DNA of 64,000 nucleotides from CAVYXZ01 sp965223835 (GTDB lineage: Bacteria > Chloroflexota > Anaerolineae > Aggregatilineales > Phototrophicaceae): NCBI GenBank assembly GCA_965223835.1, contig CBDCXQ010000001.1:2232001-2296000 (forward strand), in the 5' to 3' direction. The translations under genes were made by a program, and so were the position numbers. Below are positions 42,390-50,914 of this stretch, in pieces. The first letter of the stretch is position 1. Every line of letters starts with the position of its first letter. The notes below the pieces were generated by a model, which saw only the letters and a program-made list of their open reading frames with translations, searched no databases and had not been told where the DNA came from.

Positions 42390-44162
42390 TCACTTGCGAC
42401 CAAATTCACGGGCGAGTTGGTCGCCGGTCATATGGAGCATAGTTGGGCGACCATGTGGGCAAGTGTGGGGCGATTGGGCGCGTTCAAGCTGACGAATTAA
42501 TCCCTGCATTTCTTCCAGACTCAAGATAGTCCCGGCCTTAACCGCCGCCTGTTTGCATACGCGCTGGATAATTTTTTCCTCGATCGATGCCTGGCCGGGT
42601 ATGTTACCATGTTCCAGTTCTTCAATAATGCTATAAACCACTTCGACTGGGTCGGCATCTGTTAGTAACGCAGGGATGCTCCGTATGATGAAGGTGTTGG
42701 GACCAAATGATTCTACGGCAAAACCTACCTCATGGAGGATTTGCAGATTGTCATCAATTAAGCGTGCCTCCGCTGCGGGTAGTTCGATGGTCTGGGTTCC
42801 CAATGTTAATTGCGTGACCGTATTCTGCTTCGCGTAGTCATTCAGAAACTGTTCGTAGAGAATTCGCTCGTGGGCGGCATGTTGGTCAATCAAATACATA
42901 CCAGCAGGCCCTTCGGCAACAATGTAGCTGGCGCCGACCTGACCAATAACCCGCAACATAGGCAATGTTCGTGGCTGATCGGGTGCTTCAGGCCCAAAAG
43001 GTATAGAGTTTGCATCCTCAGATTTGACTTCTGAATATTGATGCGAATACCAACCGGGATTATCAAGCTGCAACCCAAGCGCCATTTGCCCGGCAGTGCT
43101 TGTCCCATAATCGGGGGCGTTAATTTTCGAGAAACCAGTAGCTGAGCCAAGACCTCCTGATGGTGTTGAGTCAAGCAAAGCTCGACGCAGGGTGCGTTGC
43201 ACCGTCGCAAAGACATCGTTGGGTTTCTGAAAGCGCACTTCAGCTTTTGTAGGGTGCACATTGACATCAACCTCACCAGGGGGAATCTCGATCATTACCA
43301 CAGCAATTGGATAACGACCTTTCATCAACAATGTATGATAAGCCTGTATAACAGCATAGGTGAGACTGGAATCTTGAATCCAGCGCCCATTAACAAACAG
43401 AATAATCCGGGATCGGTCAGAGCGATTGAGACTCGGCAAGGATGCATACCCTTGGACCTGGGTAGCTAAAGTTCGACCTTGATTATCACTTTTGAAGTCA
43501 AACATATCGCGAAAGGCCTTCAGGCCTAGAGTGGTGATAAGGACCTCACTTAACTGATTGCTGCCAGATGTGCGCAGAGACTCGCGCCCATCCTGTTCTA
43601 ATACAAACCGAACTTGTGGATACGCCATCGCATAGCGACTGATGACCAGAGCAATCTGACGCTTTTCGGTGTTTTCAGCTTTCATGAACTTCAAGCGGGC
43701 CGGGGTATTATAAAACAGGTTTTCAACCCGAACGACCGTCCCAGCAGGTGCACCGATGGCTGTGCGCTGCTCAATATCGCCACCATCTACCTGGACTCTC
43801 ACACCCGTCGCCTCGTCTTTACTACATGAAGTCAACGTTACACGACTGACAGAGGCAATGCTGGCAAGTGCTTCGCCACGAAAACCCAATGTCGCGATGT
43901 TGTCGAGATCAAACACAGTTGTAAGTTTGCTGGTGGCATGGCGCTGAAACGCCAGTTCAACTTCAGCAGCAGGAATACCATGACCGTTGTCGCTGACCTG
44001 CATCAGTTGTCGCCCGCCACCTTTAACACTAATATGAATAGTATCAGCACCAGCATCCAGAGAATTCTCAATGAGTTCTTTGATCACAGAAGCCGGACGT
44101 TCAATCACTTCACCTGCAGCGATCTGCGCAACAATCTGGTCATTGAGTATCTGTATCGGCAT
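42390..44162 (-). CDS. mutL: DNA mismatch repair protein MutL, with endonuclease motifs
   Basis: This 590-residue protein has the GHL ATPase domain: IAAGEVIERPASVIKELIENS (motif I), DNGHGIP (motif II), RHATSKL and TLGFRGEALASIASVS (motif III). The C-terminal dimerisation domain carries DQHAAHERILYE, matching the DQHA-x2-E-x4-E endonuclease motif, plus CKQAAVKAG and CPHGRPTM. It is therefore a nicking MutL of the kind found in bacteria without MutH, and length is normal. It coordinates mismatch repair with MutS, which is not in this window. No adjacent gene is functionally linked. Confidence 0.95.
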   Translation of the reverse strand: MPIQILNDQIVAQIAAGEVIERPASVIKELIENSLDAGADTIHISVKGGGRQLMQVSDNGHGIPAAEVELAFQRHATSKLTTVFDLDNIATLGFRGEALASIASVSRVTLTSCSKDEATGVRVQVDGGDIEQRTAIGAPAGTVVRVENLFYNTPARLKFMKAENTEKRQIALVISRYAMAYPQVRFVLEQDGRESLRTSGSNQLSEVLITTLGLKAFRDMFDFKSDNQGRTLATQVQGYASLPSLNRSDRSRIILFVNGRWIQDSSLTYAVIQAYHTLLMKGRYPIAVVMIEIPPGEVDVNVHPTKAEVRFQKPNDVFATVQRTLRRALLDSTPSGGLGSATGFSKINAPDYGTSTAGQMALGLQLDNPGWYSHQYSEVKSEDANSIPFGPEAPDQPRTLPMLRVIGQVGASYIVAEGPAGMYLIDQHAAHERILYEQFLNDYAKQNTVTQLTLGTQTIELPAAEARLIDDNLQILHEVGFAVESFGPNTFIIRSIPALLTDADPVEVVYSIIEELEHGNIPGQASIEEKIIQRVCKQAAVKAGTILSLEEMQGLIRQLERAQSPHTCPHGRPTMLHMTGDQLAREFGRK

Positions 44163-44246
44163 AAGCCTGTTTCCTGACCAAACAACCCCGTTGGCGACGG
44201 GGCAGATAGAACAATTATTCGATTATAACGCGATTGCGGAATGTGT

Positions 44247-45764
44247 CTACGTTGAGTCAGTTTCAGGATTCATGAGGTTCGCACCTTCCAGTGGAATACT
44301 CATGAAGAAGGTACTACCGTGACCTTCGATACTTTTTACCCAGGCATCACCACCATGCCGCTGGGCAACACTTTTGACGATGAACAGGCCCAAGCCGCTA
44401 CCTTTGATCTTCTTATGTTCCTGACGAGGAATTCGAACGTGGCGCTCAAATAGATGCTTTTGATTGTCTTCGCTGATACCAAAGCCGGTATCTTTTACGC
44501 TCATGATGATGCTGTTATTTTCGACTGCCGCCTGCACATTAACCGCGCCACCATTAGGTGTATATTTGATCGCGTTATCGACTAAATTGGTTAGGGCACG
44601 CTCTAGCATATTGGTATCGGCATTTATGACGGGCACGTTGTCAGCAACTGAGACCGAAAGCTTAAGTTCACCTTTTTCAGCAGGAACCAAATGATTATCG
44701 GCAATGCGACTTACAATGTCTGTCAAATCACATTGCGAACGGGATATTTCGTAGAAGCCAGTTTCCGGGTCATAGCGACCCGCATCTTGAATATTGTCGA
44801 CCAAAGCCGTCATTTGGGTGATTCCCGCCAGGATTTTATCGACAAAGTGAGCCTGTTTTTCATTAAGGTCACCAACCAGACCGAGTTCAAGCATATTCGC
44901 GAACCCCTGCATTGAGGTTAGCGGAGATCGTAAATCGTGTGACACGATACGGGTGAATTCATTCTGATTGCGATTCAACTTCTTGAAGTGGGTAATATCG
45001 CGCAACATAAGCACCCAGCCTTCAGCATTTCCATCCTGATCGAGCACAGATTGCGCACGTGGGACAAAAGTGCGGTCATCGTCACTAACCCATTCCGCCA
45101 GCCGCTTATTTTTATCTTCAGAAAATGCCATTAATTCGTCAGATTGGACGACCGAGGCGAGGCTGTGTCCCCTGGCTTCGTGAGTAGAGAAATTGAATGT
45201 CTTTTCAGCCGCCGGGTTGAGAAGCAACACCTGTTTTTTGTCATCAAGTACCAAGAGCGGGTCGGTAATACTGGTGACAATTGAATGTACCAATTGTTCT
45301 GCGCGCTGCCGTTGTTCTCGATTGTAAGCCTGGGCTGCGACTAATTGGAATGCATTCAAGATCGCATCCAGCGTTTGCTGGGATGTTGTATCAAGTGGGG
45401 CATAGTCGTTCGACAGCAGCAGATAAACACCCGCAATAATCTCATTGTTGGCATCTAGCGCTGCCACAAGACAAGAATCAGTCAATAGTGGGTGGTTATC
45501 TCGTGTCCGCGGGCTGGTATGTAAACCAGGTGACAGATCGGGCAGGGCGGTGATGAAAGGGGTCATATCGGATGGCACTGGCCCCAGCGAAATATGAGTT
45601 TGATCTTCGCTCAAGAGTATGAAACCAGTGGTTGAGGCACCAGTTAACAATTGCACGGATTCAAGTAAAGCAGGCATGCAATCTTCAATGTCTGGGTACG
45701 TTACAATAAGCTGGAGAATCTGTTGTAGCAGTGTTGATGTGTCCTGGTTAGTGTCAATCTGCAT
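44247..45764 (-). CDS. Orphan sensor histidine kinase (GAF-PAS-HisKA-HATPase)
   Basis: This 505-residue soluble kinase has a GAF-like domain (about 10-155), a PAS domain (about 170-265, ITDPLLVLDDKKQVLLLNPAA), the H-box FTRIVSHDLRSPLTSMQGF (His about 276) and an ATPase domain with NLVDNAIKYTPNGG, DTGFGIS and KGSGLGLFIVKSVAQRHGG. No membrane helices are visible, so it senses an internal signal. No response regulator is adjacent, so its partner is elsewhere. Families of this type are common in Chloroflexota. Confidence 0.9.
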   Translation of the reverse strand: MQIDTNQDTSTLLQQILQLIVTYPDIEDCMPALLESVQLLTGASTTGFILLSEDQTHISLGPVPSDMTPFITALPDLSPGLHTSPRTRDNHPLLTDSCLVAALDANNEIIAGVYLLLSNDYAPLDTTSQQTLDAILNAFQLVAAQAYNREQRQRAEQLVHSIVTSITDPLLVLDDKKQVLLLNPAAEKTFNFSTHEARGHSLASVVQSDELMAFSEDKNKRLAEWVSDDDRTFVPRAQSVLDQDGNAEGWVLMLRDITHFKKLNRNQNEFTRIVSHDLRSPLTSMQGFANMLELGLVGDLNEKQAHFVDKILAGITQMTALVDNIQDAGRYDPETGFYEISRSQCDLTDIVSRIADNHLVPAEKGELKLSVSVADNVPVINADTNMLERALTNLVDNAIKYTPNGGAVNVQAAVENNSIIMSVKDTGFGISEDNQKHLFERHVRIPRQEHKKIKGSGLGLFIVKSVAQRHGGDAWVKSIEGHGSTFFMSIPLEGANLMNPETDST

Positions 45765-46019
45765 ACTGAACCTCGTTTGTTATGGCACCAAACAATGCTG
45801 CACGTGGGTTGAATTTTTCAAGATAAGAAATTGAATTGATGACTTGAGTTTACGACAATACTTAACAGTCAGTGGCTACAAAAGCAATTTTTATGCTAAC
45901 ATTCATTATATATGGGTTGTATAACAGAGGCAAGTTAACCAATGGTGCTTGTTGGATAGAGTATATTTAAAGAATGATTGATGCTGGTTTGTTAATATTG
46001 TTTGGAATTGATTATTATT

Positions 46020-46048
46020 TTGAACGGCGTAAACTTGATTCATAGTAT
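46020..46048 (+). promoter_or_regulatory. Promoter of the HEAT mini-protein gene
   Basis: TTGAAC (46020-46025), a 17-bp spacer and TAGTAT (46043-46048) lie about 30 bp before the ATG at 46079. The rest of the 314-bp gap 45765-46078 is AT-rich; I see no gene there and no confident promoter for the kinase. Confidence 0.5.
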
Positions 46049-46078
46049 ATTTGATGACCATGTAAATGGTGAGGTCAT

Positions 46079-46291
46079 ATGCCAGACAAGAGACTGATTG
46101 AATTCCATCTTGCCCGTTTGGAAGACAAAAGCCCTGCTATCCGACTCAAGGCGATCGAGGAATTGAAACTCCTGGGTGACACTGGAACATTGGATAAACT
46201 ACAAGAAATTTTCGAAAATGACCCCGATATTGAAGTTCGAAAAGCTGCTCGCGAAGCCGGACGAGCGATATTCCTGAAACAACGGGGCTAG
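46079..46291 (+). CDS. HEAT-repeat mini-protein
   Basis: This 70-residue protein consists of about one and a half HEAT repeats: HLARLEDKSPAIRLKAIEEL then KLQEIFENDPDIEVRKAARE. Such single-repeat proteins usually bind other proteins. A GGTGAGG ribosome site and a promoter precede it, and a terminator-like hairpin follows, so it is a stand-alone gene. The function is unknown. Confidence 0.75.
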   Translation: MPDKRLIEFHLARLEDKSPAIRLKAIEELKLLGDTGTLDKLQEIFENDPDIEVRKAAREAGRAIFLKQRG

Positions 46292-46327
46292 GGTGTTTGA
46301 TTGATATCGCGATGGTTGACTAGAAGA

Positions 46328-46357
46328 AAAGGCCCTCAATGAATTACGAGGACCTTT
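46328..46357. terminator. Bidirectional terminator between the HEAT gene and valS
   Basis: AAAGG-C-CCTC pairs with GAGG-A-CCTTT through a 9-bp stem with one mismatch. On the minus strand CCTTTTCTTCT follows, so it mainly serves valS. Confidence 0.6.
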
Positions 46358-46361
46358 GCAT

Positions 46362-48974
46362 TTATTGCATACAGAGACTGGCAAGGCGTTTAGTAATTTG
46401 GGCAGCACTGGCCTCAAGTTCAATCAGAGTGCGACGTTCCCGCTCGACTACTTCTGGCTTCGCCCGGTTCACGAAGTTTTCATTTTTCAGCATACTCTGA
46501 GACCGTTGCATCTGTTGTTGGATTTTGACCTGTTCTTTTTGTAACCGCTGACATTCCACTTCAATATCGACCAACCCGGCCAGGGGTAAGTAGACAGTTG
46601 CATCGTTGACCACTACTGAGGCACTGTCCGCTGGTTCCCCACTACCGATCAATTCAACGTGATTGACATGACACAGGCGAGCGAAAATATAGCTGTAATT
46701 TTCAAGCTCGGCCCGGTAGCTTCCGGGGGCTATGATGGCGGTAATTCGCCTGCCTGGATCGACATCATATTCGATGCGCACATTTCGAATGCCGCGAACC
46801 ATGTCCATTAAGGCCGCCATGCGGGCTTCTGCCGTTTCGTCTATCAATGCTGATTTGGCCTCCGGCCAGGGGGCCAACATGAGCGTTTCGCCTTCATGCG
46901 GCAGGTAGTGCCAAATTGCTTCAGTCATAAAGGGCATGAAAGGGTGTAGCAGTCGCAGGCAGGTTTCCAGCACATAGGCCAGCAATTGCAACCTATTCTC
47001 TTTTTCTGCCGGGCTGCCTTCGTACAATACATGTTTACTCAACTCGATATACCAGTCGGCAAATTCACCCCAGAGAAAATCATAGATTTGACGTCCAGGT
47101 TCACCATAGAGATGACTGTCAAAAAGTCGCTGAGTATTCTGAATCAGCGTGTTCAAGCGCGAGAGGATCCAGCGAGAAGGCAGATCAAATTCAATGCCTT
47201 CAGGCAGACCGGGCTGAATTTCCGATTCTATATTGCTGGTGATGAAGTTCGCCATTTGCCAGACTTTGTTAACGAACCGCCAGTTACCTTCGACGCGGTT
47301 CTCATCTAGATTAACGTCATTGCCTGGCGTGCTACTGGTGACGAGTGTGAACCGTAAAGGATCGGCCCCGTACTTATCCATAATTATCAGTGGATCAACG
47401 GCATTCCCCTTTGTTTTGCTGTATTTTTCACCTTTAGCATCACGGATAATCCCGTGAAGATAAACCGTGTGAAACGGAATATCATCGGTGAACCAGAGGC
47501 CTAGCATAATCATCCGTGCGACCCAGAAGAACAAGATGTCATAGCCAGTTTCCATGACGGAAGTCGGATAGTATCGCTCCATGTCAGCCGTTTTCTGCGG
47601 CCAACCCAGTGTGCTGAACGGCCACAACCCGCTGCTAAACCACGTATCGAGCACGTCTTCTTCTGGCGTCCAGCCATTGCCCTTTGGGGGCGTGGTTCCG
47701 ACATAGATCTCCCCATTAGGACCATACCAGGCAGGGATGCGATGCCCCCACCATAGTTGGCGGCTAACGCACCAATCCTCGATGTTTTCCATCCAGTTAA
47801 AATAGACCTTTTCGAACCGCTCTGGCACAATTTTGATGCGGCCATCACGCACCGCAGCAATTGCTTCTGCGGCAAGTGGCTGAATTTTCACAAACCACTG
47901 GGTACTGATTAACGGCTCAATGACCTCACCGCCCCGTTGACTCCGGGGTACAGTATGCATGATATCTTCGACTTTAAGGGTGAGTTCCGCCGCTTCCATG
48001 TCAGTCCAGAGCTGCTTGCGACACTCAAAACGATCAAGTCCTACATAAGGTCCGGCATTTTCATTCATGCTGGCAGTCCGCGTCATCACATTGATGATCG
48101 GCAAATTATGGCGATCGCCAAGCGCATAATCATTGGGATCATGGCCGGGAGTCACTTTTAGTGCCCCGGTTCCCACCTCACGGTCAACATATTCATCAGC
48201 GATTATGGGGATTTCACGGTCCAGAATCGGCACGAGAGCGGTTTGTCCGATCAGATGCTGGTAGCGATCATCGTCTGGATGAACGGCAACAGCCGTATCA
48301 CCGAGAATGGTCTCTGGGCGCGTGGTCGCCACTGGGATGTAGCCGCCGCCCTTGATGGGGTATTTGAAGTGATACATTTTACCTGGTTCTTCTTCACGTT
48401 CGACTTCCAGGTCAGAAACGGCTGTTTGCAAGCCAGGACTCCAATTCACGAGTCGTGGACCACGATAAACCAGGCCTTGCTCATAAAGGGACACAAATAC
48501 CTGTTGGACGGCATCAGAAAGACCATCATCGAGCGTAAATCGTTCGCGTTCCCAGTCACAACTTGCACCCAGTCGACGTAACTGATTGAGGATGGTGCCG
48601 CCATATTTTTCCTTCCAGGCCCAGGTGCGGCTGAGAAATTCCTCACGCCCAACGGCTTCACGGCTGGTTCCTTCATCTGCTAACATTTTCTCAACTTGAA
48701 GCTGCGTTGCGATGCCGGCATGGTCTGTTCCCGGAATCCATAGCGCAGCTTTGCCCCGCATCCGTTCATACCGTATCATCAAGTCCTGGATGGTATACAT
48801 TGCGTGGCCCATATGTAACGCACCGGTGACGTTAGGTGGTGGAATACTAATCACAAATGGTTCGGCATCATCCTCAGCAATTTCTGGCTTGAACCAACCA
48901 TTGTCTTCCCACCATTGATAGAGGCGGGTTTCCGCTTCGGCAAATTCGAAATTCTTAGGCATCGGTTCTCGCAT
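46362..48974 (-). CDS. valS: Valyl-tRNA synthetase
   Basis: This 870-residue class Ia synthetase charges tRNA-Val. PPNVTGALHMGHAMYT holds the HIGH motif (about residue 54), and EKYSKTKGNAVDP (about 518) is the KMSKS loop, with Tyr and Thr-Lys variants. GTDHAGIATQLQVEK and the insertion (editing) domain with TTRPETILGDTAVAVHP are normal. The C-terminus ends in the valyl arm coiled coil (about 805-870). AGGAG lies 8 nt before the ATG. It is 9 bp after a methyltransferase gene; both follow a T-box leader whose likely specifier codon is GTC (Val), so expression should rise when tRNA-Val is uncharged. Confidence 0.96.
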   Translation of the reverse strand: MREPMPKNFEFAEAETRLYQWWEDNGWFKPEIAEDDAEPFVISIPPPNVTGALHMGHAMYTIQDLMIRYERMRGKAALWIPGTDHAGIATQLQVEKMLADEGTSREAVGREEFLSRTWAWKEKYGGTILNQLRRLGASCDWERERFTLDDGLSDAVQQVFVSLYEQGLVYRGPRLVNWSPGLQTAVSDLEVEREEEPGKMYHFKYPIKGGGYIPVATTRPETILGDTAVAVHPDDDRYQHLIGQTALVPILDREIPIIADEYVDREVGTGALKVTPGHDPNDYALGDRHNLPIINVMTRTASMNENAGPYVGLDRFECRKQLWTDMEAAELTLKVEDIMHTVPRSQRGGEVIEPLISTQWFVKIQPLAAEAIAAVRDGRIKIVPERFEKVYFNWMENIEDWCVSRQLWWGHRIPAWYGPNGEIYVGTTPPKGNGWTPEEDVLDTWFSSGLWPFSTLGWPQKTADMERYYPTSVMETGYDILFFWVARMIMLGLWFTDDIPFHTVYLHGIIRDAKGEKYSKTKGNAVDPLIIMDKYGADPLRFTLVTSSTPGNDVNLDENRVEGNWRFVNKVWQMANFITSNIESEIQPGLPEGIEFDLPSRWILSRLNTLIQNTQRLFDSHLYGEPGRQIYDFLWGEFADWYIELSKHVLYEGSPAEKENRLQLLAYVLETCLRLLHPFMPFMTEAIWHYLPHEGETLMLAPWPEAKSALIDETAEARMAALMDMVRGIRNVRIEYDVDPGRRITAIIAPGSYRAELENYSYIFARLCHVNHVELIGSGEPADSASVVVNDATVYLPLAGLVDIEVECQRLQKEQVKIQQQMQRSQSMLKNENFVNRAKPEVVERERRTLIELEASAAQITKRLASLCMQ

Positions 48975-48983
48975 GATTTTCTC

Positions 48984-49766
48984 CTATTGGTTAGCTCCGA
49001 TTGGTTTGTGCGCTACCAGAACACGCTCGGCTCGGTCTGGTTGATCAGAAATATCGTCAAAGCCTGCTTCGAGTAAGACAACCTTGACCTCATCAGTTGA
49101 AAGTGGTCGAAAGATCACGTGTCGTTTGATTGTCGTGTAGTCATCGTCCTTGCCGCTGACGATAAACAGATTTTGGGTGGCGATCATTGGCGGGGCATCT
49201 TCCCACTCCCAAATTTCAAACGTGATAAATTCGCTCCCATCATCGCGCTCATGGGTGAAACCGGGAATAAAACGTGGGCGAGTTTCCATAAATGGGCCAA
49301 AATCCCGCATTCCGACAACCAGCAAGCCCCCGGGACGTAGAAGGTTGAAAAAATGTTGCACGGTCGATTCAATCTCGGCGTCTGTCAGCAAATGGGGCAG
49401 GGCATTACCTTTGCTAACAATCGCATCAAAAGGCCCAACAACTACATCATTGATTTGGGAGAAATCCGCACGATGGAATTCCAAACTGCCACGTAATTCG
49501 CTCTCGTTCGCTATCTGGTTTGCTTTACGCAGCATCCCTGCACTCGGATCAGCAGCAACGACATCGAAGCCCAGCCTGGCAAGGGCGATTGCCTGGGTGC
49601 CTGCACCACACGATGGGTCAAGAATGCGGTTGATCCCTTTGTTGCGAAAAAGTGCGCGGAGACCAAGCCCTTCACGCTCTAATTGAGTTTCCCAGTCGCG
49701 ATAGAACAGTGGATAATATTCAGCTATGGCATCATAAAAGTCGTTGGTATCGTTCGTTGTGGTCAT
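48984..49766 (-). CDS. Class I SAM-dependent methyltransferase, first gene of the valS operon
   Basis: This 260-residue protein has a Rossmann methyltransferase core: ILDPSCGAGTQAIALARLGF (motif I, about 48-67), VVAADPSAGMLRKA (motif II), FDAIVSKGNALPHLL (motif IV) and LLRPGGLLVVGMRDF. The N-terminal FYDAIAEYYPLFYRDWETQL resembles small-molecule N-methyltransferases of the glycine/sarcosine type, but the substrate cannot be assigned. It lies between the T-box terminator (about 36 bp upstream) and valS (9 bp downstream), so it should respond to tRNA-Val charging. That placement is unexpected for a methyltransferase. Confidence 0.85.
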   Translation of the reverse strand: MTTTNDTNDFYDAIAEYYPLFYRDWETQLEREGLGLRALFRNKGINRILDPSCGAGTQAIALARLGFDVVAADPSAGMLRKANQIANESELRGSLEFHRADFSQINDVVVGPFDAIVSKGNALPHLLTDAEIESTVQHFFNLLRPGGLLVVGMRDFGPFMETRPRFIPGFTHERDDGSEFITFEIWEWEDAPPMIATQNLFIVSGKDDDYTTIKRHVIFRPLSTDEVKVVLLEAGFDDISDQPDRAERVLVAHKPIGANQ

Positions 49767-49801
49767 GTCCTATCCATTGGCCTGTTTGTACCAGAAGAAA
49801 T

Positions 49802-49837
49802 AAAAAATCCTCTCGCCCAAGACAAGGACGAAAGGAT
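49802..49837 (-). terminator. T-box-controlled terminator
   Basis: On the minus strand ATCCTTTCGTCC pairs with GGGCGAGAGGAT (12 bp, two G-U pairs, 7-nt loop) and six T follow. Its 5' arm lies just after the T-box, as needed for a switch with the antiterminator. Confidence 0.88.
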
Positions 49838-50048
49838 CGAACTTCCGCGGTACCACCTTGTTTTTTCACCGCACAGCAGTGAAACACTCTAACGCGCTAA
49901 CGGGCGTGCCCGGTCCCACTTACTACGAAAATTCAGTGGAACAGCTCCTGGGTGACTTTCGATAGTTGCTGGTAAGTGAGTTTTCAGCCCATGACTCACA
50001 TTCTCTATGACCAGTCAATTTATCTACTTTTCCCATTCGTTGCTGATG
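49802..50048 (-). promoter_or_regulatory. T-box leader (probable Val type)
   Basis: The minus strand carries the T-box sequence AAGGTGGTACCGCGG (49845-49859), whose TGGT bulge can pair with the tRNA ACCA end. Upstream, GTCACCCAGGAGCTG contains a likely GTC (Val) specifier (49954-49956), preceded by stem I features such as GGGAAAAGTAG and AGAGAA. The terminator follows at 49802-49837. The leader fills most of the 338-bp gap before the methyltransferase-valS operon. The T-box call is firm; the specifier is inferred from position and the downstream valS. Confidence 0.88.
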
Positions 50049-50054
50049 TCTGGC

Positions 50055-50084
50055 AGTATAGCATGGCGCAAAGTCGAGCGTCAA
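50055..50084 (-). promoter_or_regulatory. Promoter of the T-box operon
   Basis: On the minus strand TTGACG (50079-50084), an 18-bp spacer and TATACT (50055-50060) lie between the udk stop and the leader. The expected start is close to 50048. Confidence 0.72.
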
Positions 50085-50104
50085 TCCTCTTTCTAAATAT
50101 AATT

Positions 50105-50737
50105 TTACTGGTTATCGAGCAGGGTGTGAATGCGGTCCGCAAGCATGTCGATGGCGACTGTGTTAAATCCGCCTTCGGGAATTATGACATCAGCATAGCG
50201 CTTGCTCGGTTCAACCAATTCAAGATGCATCGGGCGGACAGTTTCTAAATATTGTTCGATGACTGAGTCAACAGTTCGACCACGCTCAGTGATGTCGCGG
50301 TGCAAGCGACGAATAAAACGAACATCTGAGTCGGTATCCACAAAGATTTTTACATCGAATAAGGGGCGTAGCTCAGGCTCAGCAAAAATCAGAATCCCTT
50401 CGACCAGAATGATGGGTTGAGGATCAACCGTTCGGGTGTAGTCTTGACGCCGATGCTCACGAAAATCATAAACCGGTACTTCAGTTGGCTGGTTTCGGCG
50501 AAGTTCTTTGATGTTGCTCACGAGCAGATGCGTGTCCAGTGCATCGGGGTGATCGAAGTTGCGAATAGAGAATTTGTGGAGCGGGATATCTGCAATGTCT
50601 TTATAGTAGTTGTCGTGCGGTAGGTAGGCGATATTCTGGGCGCCAATACGGCTCAGCAAGGCGTTTGAAATAGTTGTTTTGCCAGAGCCTGTGCCCCCGG
50701 CAACACCAATGGTAATTGGACTGGTTTTTTCATTCAT
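50105..50737 (-). CDS. udk: Uridine kinase
   Basis: This 210-residue kinase phosphorylates uridine and cytidine with ATP or GTP in pyrimidine salvage. The P-loop is GGTGSGKT (residues 14-21), followed by LPHDNYYKD, FDHPDALDT, YDFREHRRQ and VEGILIFAEPELRPLFDVKI, as in the family. The frame remains open upstream, but that part runs through the tRNA-Thr gene. The ATG at 50737 has GGGAGGTGG before it and is the real start. The tRNA terminator sits between them, so transcription is either read-through from the tRNA promoter or from an unseen one. Confidence 0.93.
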   Translation of the reverse strand: MNEKTSPITIGVAGGTGSGKTTISNALLSRIGAQNIAYLPHDNYYKDIADIPLHKFSIRNFDHPDALDTHLLVSNIKELRRNQPTEVPVYDFREHRRQDYTRTVDPQPIILVEGILIFAEPELRPLFDVKIFVDTDSDVRFIRRLHRDITERGRTVDSVIEQYLETVRPMHLELVEPSKRYADVIIPEGGFNTVAIDMLADRIHTLLDNQ

Positions 50738-50760
50738 CGCCACCTCCCGTACTACACAAC

Positions 50761-50785
50761 AAAAACGCCCGTAATAGTTACGGGC
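50761..50785 (-). terminator. Terminator after tRNA-Thr
   Basis: On the minus strand GCCCGTAA pairs with TTACGGGC around a 3-nt loop, followed by G and five T. It begins 9 bp after the tRNA 3' end. Confidence 0.82.
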
Positions 50786-50794
50786 ATTTGGGTA

Positions 50795-50866
50795 AGCCAC
50801 CCGAGGGATTTGAACCCTCAACCTCACGCTTACGAAGCGTATGCTCTGCCGTTGAGCTAGGGTGGC
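50795..50866 (-). tRNA. tRNA-Thr (CGT)
   Basis: The minus strand folds into a complete cloverleaf of 72 nt: acceptor GCCACCC/GGGTGGC, D arm GCTC/GAGC, anticodon stem TACGC/GCGTG with loop TTCGTAA, a 5-nt variable loop, and T arm GAGGG-TTCAAAT-CCCTC. The anticodon CGT reads ACG (Thr). The discriminator is T and CCA is not encoded. Confidence 0.95.
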
Positions 50867-50877
50867 GATATGCGGTC

Positions 50878-50906
50878 ATTATAGCAAGCGTTGAATAGGC
50901 AAGCAA
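50878..50906 (-). promoter_or_regulatory. tRNA-Thr promoter
   Basis: On the minus strand TTGCTT (50901-50906), a 17-bp spacer and a perfect TATAAT (50878-50883) end 11 bp before the tRNA 5' end. Confidence 0.78.
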
Positions 50907-50914
50907 GCCTCGAA

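Noticed and set aside
50738..50827. A longer uridine kinase starting 30 codons upstream
   Set aside because: The extension runs through the tRNA-Thr gene and its terminator, and the ATG at 50737 has a strong ribosome site.
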